In this document: positions 30,321 to 35,800 of the stretch, piece after piece
How positions within the stretch are numbered: position 1 is the first letter of the stretch
How the letters are laid out: each line of letters opens with the position of its first letter
Origin: Phallusia fumigata
Lineage: Eukaryota > Chordata > Ascidiacea > Phlebobranchia > Ascidiidae
Direction of reading: 5' to 3'
DNA: 35,800 nucleotides
Assembly: GCA_008931825.1 (NCBI GenBank)
Contig: QXVZ01011065.1
Span: forward strand, 1 to 35,800
Made by a program: the position numbers and the translations under genes
The notes under the pieces: generated by a model
The model's input: only the letters and a program-made list of their open reading frames with translations
Told to the model about the DNA's origin: nothing
Database searches by the model: none

Positions 30321-33300
30321 TCAGCCGTTTCCGCATTGAACCCGTGACCAAGCCCTTCTCACTGCCTCTCTAACTTCTTTCGACATAAGACAGTAGATGA
30401 TAAAAATAAATACGCCTTGCAAACCGTTCACTGTCACATTGGTGTACATGAAGAACACGTTGCTCTCAGTTGAACCTATTCCTGCAAAACAACTAAAAGT
30501 AAATCTGCCTATAAAACTTAACCACTTTTGGTTCTCACCTACAAAAACACCCAGCAGGAGTGGAATTCCCATGACTGGTGTGAGCAGCAGCAATTTCTTT
30601 CCGATGTCAGCCACCACCATCGACTTGACTTTCTTCGTGATCTTTTCCACCTGGGTGGGACGACGGACACGACCACGACGCGGCTGGTTTTCGTTCAGAC
30701 GATAGGTGAACACGACCACGTGAACGAGGATGAACATGTTGATGACGATACACAGACAGATTGGACCAATCACCGACCAGTAGAAGAGGCGAGATTGATA
30801 ATCAAGGAAGCAGCGTCGGTTGTGTTCGTACATGGAGGTGTTGAAACCTGCTTGATACACTGCACTTGGAGTGAGATAAGGCTTTGAAAAAATAAAACCA
30901 ACGACCGCTGCGGCTGTGACGATAACTGAAGGGATGCCCCAACCTATGATGGCCCTCCCGACGTTCAACTTATTTGGATCGATTGCGTTGAACTGAAGAG
31001 ACTGAGTAGAAGTTTTCGTTGCAAGTGTAATTCCCTCCACCAACATCCAGAACACTGTATTTTCAAAATATGTTTGTTAATTAACTTCTAGCCTATTGCG
31101 ACTATCTGAAACATTGTTGCTTTGTTATCCACTGCATCCCAAGTTATATCGCAGCATCATAATCACAATGCTGGATTCCCTGAAATGAGTAGCAACTCGA
31201 ATAAAATTACCATAGGGTTTCCAGCAAATTAAAGACTGAAAAATGGGAAAAAATAGACAAAAAAGTGTGCATTGGCTGTAGAATGTGCATACCACAACAT
31301 GCACGTTAGGCAAGAAAAGATTTTGCCAGATATTTTCCCACCATTCCACGAACATAGCGCCTAAACCGATTGCAACCCTGTAACAAACTAAGATTGTTCT
31401 CGACAGTGGCAGCTAAATTGTCCTGTGTGTCAGACGGGTTTGTTTTTACTCGACCATGTGGAAGCCTTGACGTTTGTCACCTTGTCTAGTGACGCAAATT
31501 TACCTGAAGACAGCAGGAAGTAATGCATGGCAACCGCCAGAGCCTCGCACAGCTGTGGATGCGTCACAACGACGTCATGAGCCAAATTCAATGCGTGGAA
31601 CAGCATGAGAGCCAGCGACAAGTTGATTTGAACAAAGGGTCGATCGCTCGAAATCATCTTGCGGACTTTGAAGATGGTAACTGCGGTGATGACCAGGAAT
31701 ACGATGGTCGTTCCACCGGTGATGTAGGATAAAAGCTAAAAAATATGATTCTGTACAATAATAACGCCGAGCCATGATAGTGGAGAAACTAGTACATTTC
31801 CAACTTTTCTTAATATTTCTCTACATGTCAGATATTTGAATACCTTGACATTAGTTGGTAGGACGACAGCGTCTACAGCGAGAAGAACACCAAATATAGT
31901 TGTGTGGTTGCAAGCACAGGAGATTTGTGATCTATTGATACTGGCTGAAAGAACGCAACCCTCCCTTGAAAACACTTGTGTTTCAGGATCAATGAATACA
32001 CAACGCCAATTTGCTCCCTTTACGTAAACATCTTTTCCGTTCGCTTTCTTCTCCAACTTCGTCCCTATCTCGGTTTGGAAATCAGTGTTGCCAGGAACAG
32101 GCATGGAGAAGACAATTTCTGTTTGTAATGTCTCTTCGGAATCTTCCTCATTTTCCTCATCAACTACTATAGAGAGTAAAGGTTGATCTTCTATAGCGAA
32201 CACGTCGTTAAACCCATCCGTTGTCACTTCGGCGGTAACGTTGTTGAAAAGCTCCTTGGAAGATAAATTGGCTTTTATCACAGCTAAGGCAGCGACAAAA
32301 GGCAAACTGGAGCTGGTGTTGATGTTGTTGAGCTGGACATTGTCGACGGCCAAAAATGGACCAGACAGTGAAGTTTTGCCATCGAACCGTTTTGCGGCAA
32401 CGTATTCATTGTTTATAATTGACATGTCTTTGGAAAGCTTGTCAAGTGCACTAAACGACGCATTTTCTGCTTCAAACGTGAGGTCCAGCTTCTTGCAGTT
32501 TTCTGTAGGAAATGTTTTCGTTTTCAAACATCGTCCATAAAAAGACGTATCGTTCTTAAAAGGTTTTCAAAACATTTAAATATTAACAACGATTTAGAGA
32601 GTTGTGATTTAGGTGTGTAATATGGTTTAGATCTAAATTCAAGTGAAATCAGAAATATGAAGATAACTAGGAATTTTGAATCATAGTATTTCTAAATGAG
32701 GACCTCAGGTTAAGTTACCAAAATGGAACTTCCGCACAGAAAAAACAGAACAGGTTTTGTAACTAGGTTTTTTCAGAATAACAAAGGTTTTACCATCACA
32801 GCGTCCGCATTTCAATTCTATTTGTAAGTAGTAATTCTTTTTCCAATACTCTGTGGGTAACTCGCAGAAAAGTTGTTTGTGACATTTTTTCTTGATTTTC
32901 CTCCTCATTCGAGGAATTTTTTTTTTTTTTGACATGGTGTTCCGCATCTGCAATAAAATCAAGGCACAACGTAATGATGAAGCAATATGGCTGTGATAAT
33001 TATCATAATGGGTCATAAACTAACGAAAAGTTATTTTACAATAGGAGACTTTAAACCATAAGTTTTTTTGAAATGTTTTAAAATAATCGCCAGCAAAAAA
33101 TCTTTGGTTTTACACAAGCGATAACTAAGAGAATTAATTATCGTGAAAGTAAACCAGAGTTTTATATGGGCGTTTTAGCAGCTTCTAAGCAGTTTTCCAA
33201 AAAAGTTTACAAGTAATCTTTCCATGAAATACCAAATACTTACAGGGTATCATCTTTACAATACCGAACTGACAATCCGGTAATTTTTTCTCCACATGCA

Positions 33301-33654
33301 CAAGTGATGTTCATGCCTTTGTTACAGCCCACTGTTACAAAACGACGAACGTTATAGGGTAACAATTTGTTGTGGTTTAATCAGACCCACTTACCAAAGC
33401 AGTCCTTGCCCTTGAAAGTTTTCGTGCAGTTGTCAGCTTGAGAACACACTAGCAGGTATTGAAATTAGGAAATGATATCACGAAACTATATGCAGGTTTA
33501 CCGCAAGGCGATTAGAAATCGTGAATATTACCGCACTTTTTAAATTCTTGCGACGCTAAAAAACCGTTCACGACGTACCTTGCACCACGTTTGGAAGCAG
33601 CAAGAAAACACAAAATATGACATTTTTTGTGCTATTTTGGGATAACATATTCAT
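30321..33654 (-). CDS. Adhesion GPCR with GAIN/GPS and 7TM (about 8 exons)
   Basis: Exons read on the minus strand are 33654-33579, 33448-33395, 33331-33244, about 32947-32719, 32502-31844, 31735-31504, 31054-30539 and 30481-30321. The signal peptide (core VIFCVFLLLPNVVQ) leads into small cysteine-rich segments (VCSQADNC, CNKGMNITCACGEK). The large exon ends in a GPS motif with CACNHTTIFGVLL: cleavage is expected between the two T residues, and TIFGVLL is a likely tethered agonist. TM1 starts LLSYITGGTTIVF, TM3 is QLCEALAVAMHYFLLSS joined to VFWMLVEG, and TM7 is NVTVNGLQGVFIFIIYCLM, all typical of class B2. All junctions are phase-consistent except entry into the 32947 exon. A 57-nt intron (30538-30482) lies in TM6-ECL3. 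Total about 670 aa. The subfamily cannot be assigned. Confidence 0.85.
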
Positions 33655-34968
33655 CTTGGTTCTTCCTCTACAAATCAAAAACAAAAGTCATAATTAAACC
33701 AGGTGACATTAACCAAGTAGCAAAAATACACTCGAAATGTGGTATCACCTGCTTATACTCAAGACGGTTGTATGAGCATTGCTGCTTGGGCCTAGAAAAG
33801 TTATCTAAAACCCTGATGGGTCTTTAGCGTCCAGTGCATTACAATACGTTGCAGTAGACGAGAGTCGAAAATATAAAAAGTAGAAAATATTTGGGTTATC
33901 GAAAGAATCATCGAGCCATATAAAACACTAAGCGCGGTTGAGGTGGGGGTTATCACTTTTTGTCAGCATCAACACACAAACCTGTACAACTACATCGGCT
34001 AGCTCTCCTTACAAAATACTATGGTTTTAGCAAATAGCGTTGCCAGCAGTAAAATACACAACGCTTTGGCTCAAATACATGAATAAATTTGAAACGAAAA
34101 CTGGCAGCGCAAAGCAAGTATAGATATGTGGTAAATGTTTACCATCTCCCAACAGCTCAACTGTGCATACACACCTTTCTGCATGTCCTGACTAAGTCAT
34201 ACAAACGTAAGCTATTCTGTAGCTAATACCAGAAAAACATGCAGTCTATTTGACAGTTTTCATTGATAGTCATTGCTCCGTTTTCCACTTTACCATCATC
34301 CTGGTGTTATTTTTGACAACGGCGACATGCTGAGCCCATGATGACCTCACAAAACAAGGAAGAGTTCCTACAATTTCTCAGTAAAGGCGGGGTTATGGTG
34401 GCGTGTTGCTCAAGACGTCAACCATGCTACCCATGCACAGCATCAAAACAAAACACAGATATATTGTAGCGCCCAAATTTTGCAGCGACCTCCGTCCAGG
34501 GTCAGAAAATAGTAGCAAATTCCTACGCACATCACAATTGTAAGTAATAGAACTTGTGGAAGCCGTGTGTGAAATATACAAGCTCCGCACAACTTCATGG
34601 AGGGGCTCAATATTGTTGTTTTATATTTGCATTTTTTTAAAGGAATCACGGCGGTAGATCGTGGTGCTTATAGTATCTTTTTCTTTGGGAATAAAATAAG
34701 CCTATGATAAATCTGTCTTTTAACTTTTTCGACGTCTTCCAAACATTAACACGTTAACAAAATCAAGTTGCGTCGCAAAAATTGATTCCATACATGCAAA
34801 AGGAAAGAACAATTACAACTGTAATAATGAACAACAAAGCCAAAAAGCCAAACATTATGTTACAAAAATTGTTTTCTACGGGATATTCTAGGGTAGACCA
34901 AAAAACAAGATAACAAATTGCAGGAATATTCTGCGTCCAAACTATTGATTATGGGGCTTCGTCAAATT
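33655..34968. other. Intergenic region, no gene recognised
   Basis: About 1.3 kb between the adhesion GPCR start and the tetraspanin stop, both on the minus strand. It should hold the GPCR promoter and the tetraspanin 3' end. Short open frames show no family features. Confidence 0.45.
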
Positions 34969-35614
34969 CTACACATCAGTTTGACAAACTGCCATGCAAA
35001 CTTCAAGACATACTTCTCTTCCAGCTTCGACACAAGAGCTATCACTTTGCAACAAATAACAACAGCACAAGGTAAAAATAAAGGCCATCACAACCTGCAA
35101 ACAAATAAAAAAGATTAGAAAACGCGGTCATGGAGATAAAATAATCTATGTTTTTTGAGAGGGGACGGCTCTGTAAAAGCCCGTACTTTCGAAAAGAAAA
35201 TAACTCGCTTTGTGACGCTAATGCGCTTCGAATTTTGCAGGTAATGTATTCAAATTGCGCAAATCTAAATACAAAACTCAAATGGTGAAGTTACAAATAG
35301 ACGATGCACAAACTACAAGCACCGGAAAAGTTCCAAAAAAACTTTTGCAGCATTCCTAAGTTTGACTAAGACTATGAACCCCAAAGTCGTAATTGTAACA
35401 GTCATAAATAACGGTTCTGTATGTAATAAGCACGTTTAAAGCCGGTACGAGAAGACGATTTTACATCATCTTCTGCAAATTTGGAAAAACATCTATTGTC
35501 AAGTGGCTTAAAAAAAAACCTTTAACTTACAGCAGCAACTCCGATTCCTAGGCTGATTCCAAATAATGCCCAGACTTGAAAGTGAAAATAACCCCTCACA
35601 TAGTTGTAGCAAGG
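34969..35614 (-). CDS. Tetraspanin, last two exons (5' part beyond window)
   Basis: Exon 35614-35531 (84 nt, acceptor TTCTCACAG, donor GTAAGT) encodes PCYNYVRGYFHFQVWALF followed by GISLGIGVAA. This is the end of the large extracellular loop with its cysteine and the start of TM4. It joins in phase 0 to the last exon 35094-34969 (acceptor TTTGTTTGCAG), VVMAFIFTLCCCYLL then a cysteine-rich cytosolic tail ending CQTDV-stop. The membrane segment, the C-Y before it and the juxtamembrane CCC (a likely palmitoylation cluster) are typical of tetraspanins, four-pass organisers of membrane microdomains. TM1-3 would lie to the right of the window. Other four-pass families cannot be excluded from TM4 alone. 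Confidence 0.65.
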
Positions 35615-35800
35615 CTGTGAGAACAAAAGCAGGGTTTACTAAGTTGCAATTGCGTTACCACAGAAACAGAAAATAATTTGCCAATATCGGGAGGAACTCT
35701 TGACCGAAACGATAACGAAATCAAACAACTGTAAATCCGAAACTCTTTTTATGTTTGTATGTTTGTTTTGCGGCTTTCCAACGTTTGCCCTCCCCCCCCC

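Noticed and set aside
32705-33016. Independent 103-residue minus-strand gene
   Set aside because: Its first part reads through a strong acceptor, and its end is a donor in phase with the GAIN exon. It is better explained as an exon of the adhesion GPCR.
35790-35800. Poly-C run at the right edge
   Set aside because: A simple homopolymer at the window end with no further signal.

Overview
This window looks like nuclear DNA of a solitary ascidian, probably Ciona or a close relative. It is AT-rich and its genes are split by short GT-AG introns. It carries metazoan-only families: an LDL-receptor-class-A rhodopsin-type GPCR, an adhesion GPCR with a GPS cleavage motif, a tetraspanin, and secreted pentraxin-like proteins. 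The species call is inferred from gene content and compactness, not from a database match. Single N characters at 2563, 3923, 12620 and 15329 behave like collapsed assembly gaps. At least two of them create misleading gene structures.

Layout. From 71 to 24660 there is a tandem family of pentraxin/LamG-type genes with a fixed exon plan: signal peptide (82 nt), short coiled-coil linker (87 nt), lectin part 1 (266 nt), lectin part 2 (179 nt), lectin part 3 plus tail (181 nt). I find intact copies at 7992-9561 (-) and 20617-22057 (-), and a divergent intact copy at 16074-17243 (+) that lacks the linker exon. Broken copies lie at 71-1265, 11101-12439 (with its first two exons repeated at 12807-13076) and 24503-24660. 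Two decayed remnants of the divergent type lie near 6240-6390 and 15030-15165. Repeats fill the spaces: a hAT-type MITE with an 8-bp target duplication, a dispersed repeat that recurs downstream of most lectin copies, and a tRNA-derived SINE-like unit.

Two related LDLa-GPCR genes in opposite orientation bracket the lectin repeats: 1933-4067 (-), interrupted by an N where about 1.4 kb is missing, and 26193-29654 (+), apparently complete (1003 aa from two exons). They form a mosaic of nearly identical and strongly diverged segments, suggesting gene conversion.

Right of the cluster, 30321-33654 (-) is a multi-exon adhesion GPCR with signal peptide, small cysteine-rich segments, GAIN/GPS and seven membrane segments. 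Then 34969-35614 (-) holds the last two exons of a tetraspanin that continues beyond the window.

The most interesting unit is the co-clustered, rapidly duplicating and decaying family of secreted lectin-like proteins together with multi-LDLa receptors. A ligand-receptor, recognition or innate-immune role is possible but is inference only. All exon boundaries were read by eye from splice consensus and reading-phase continuity, so allow an error of one or two bases.
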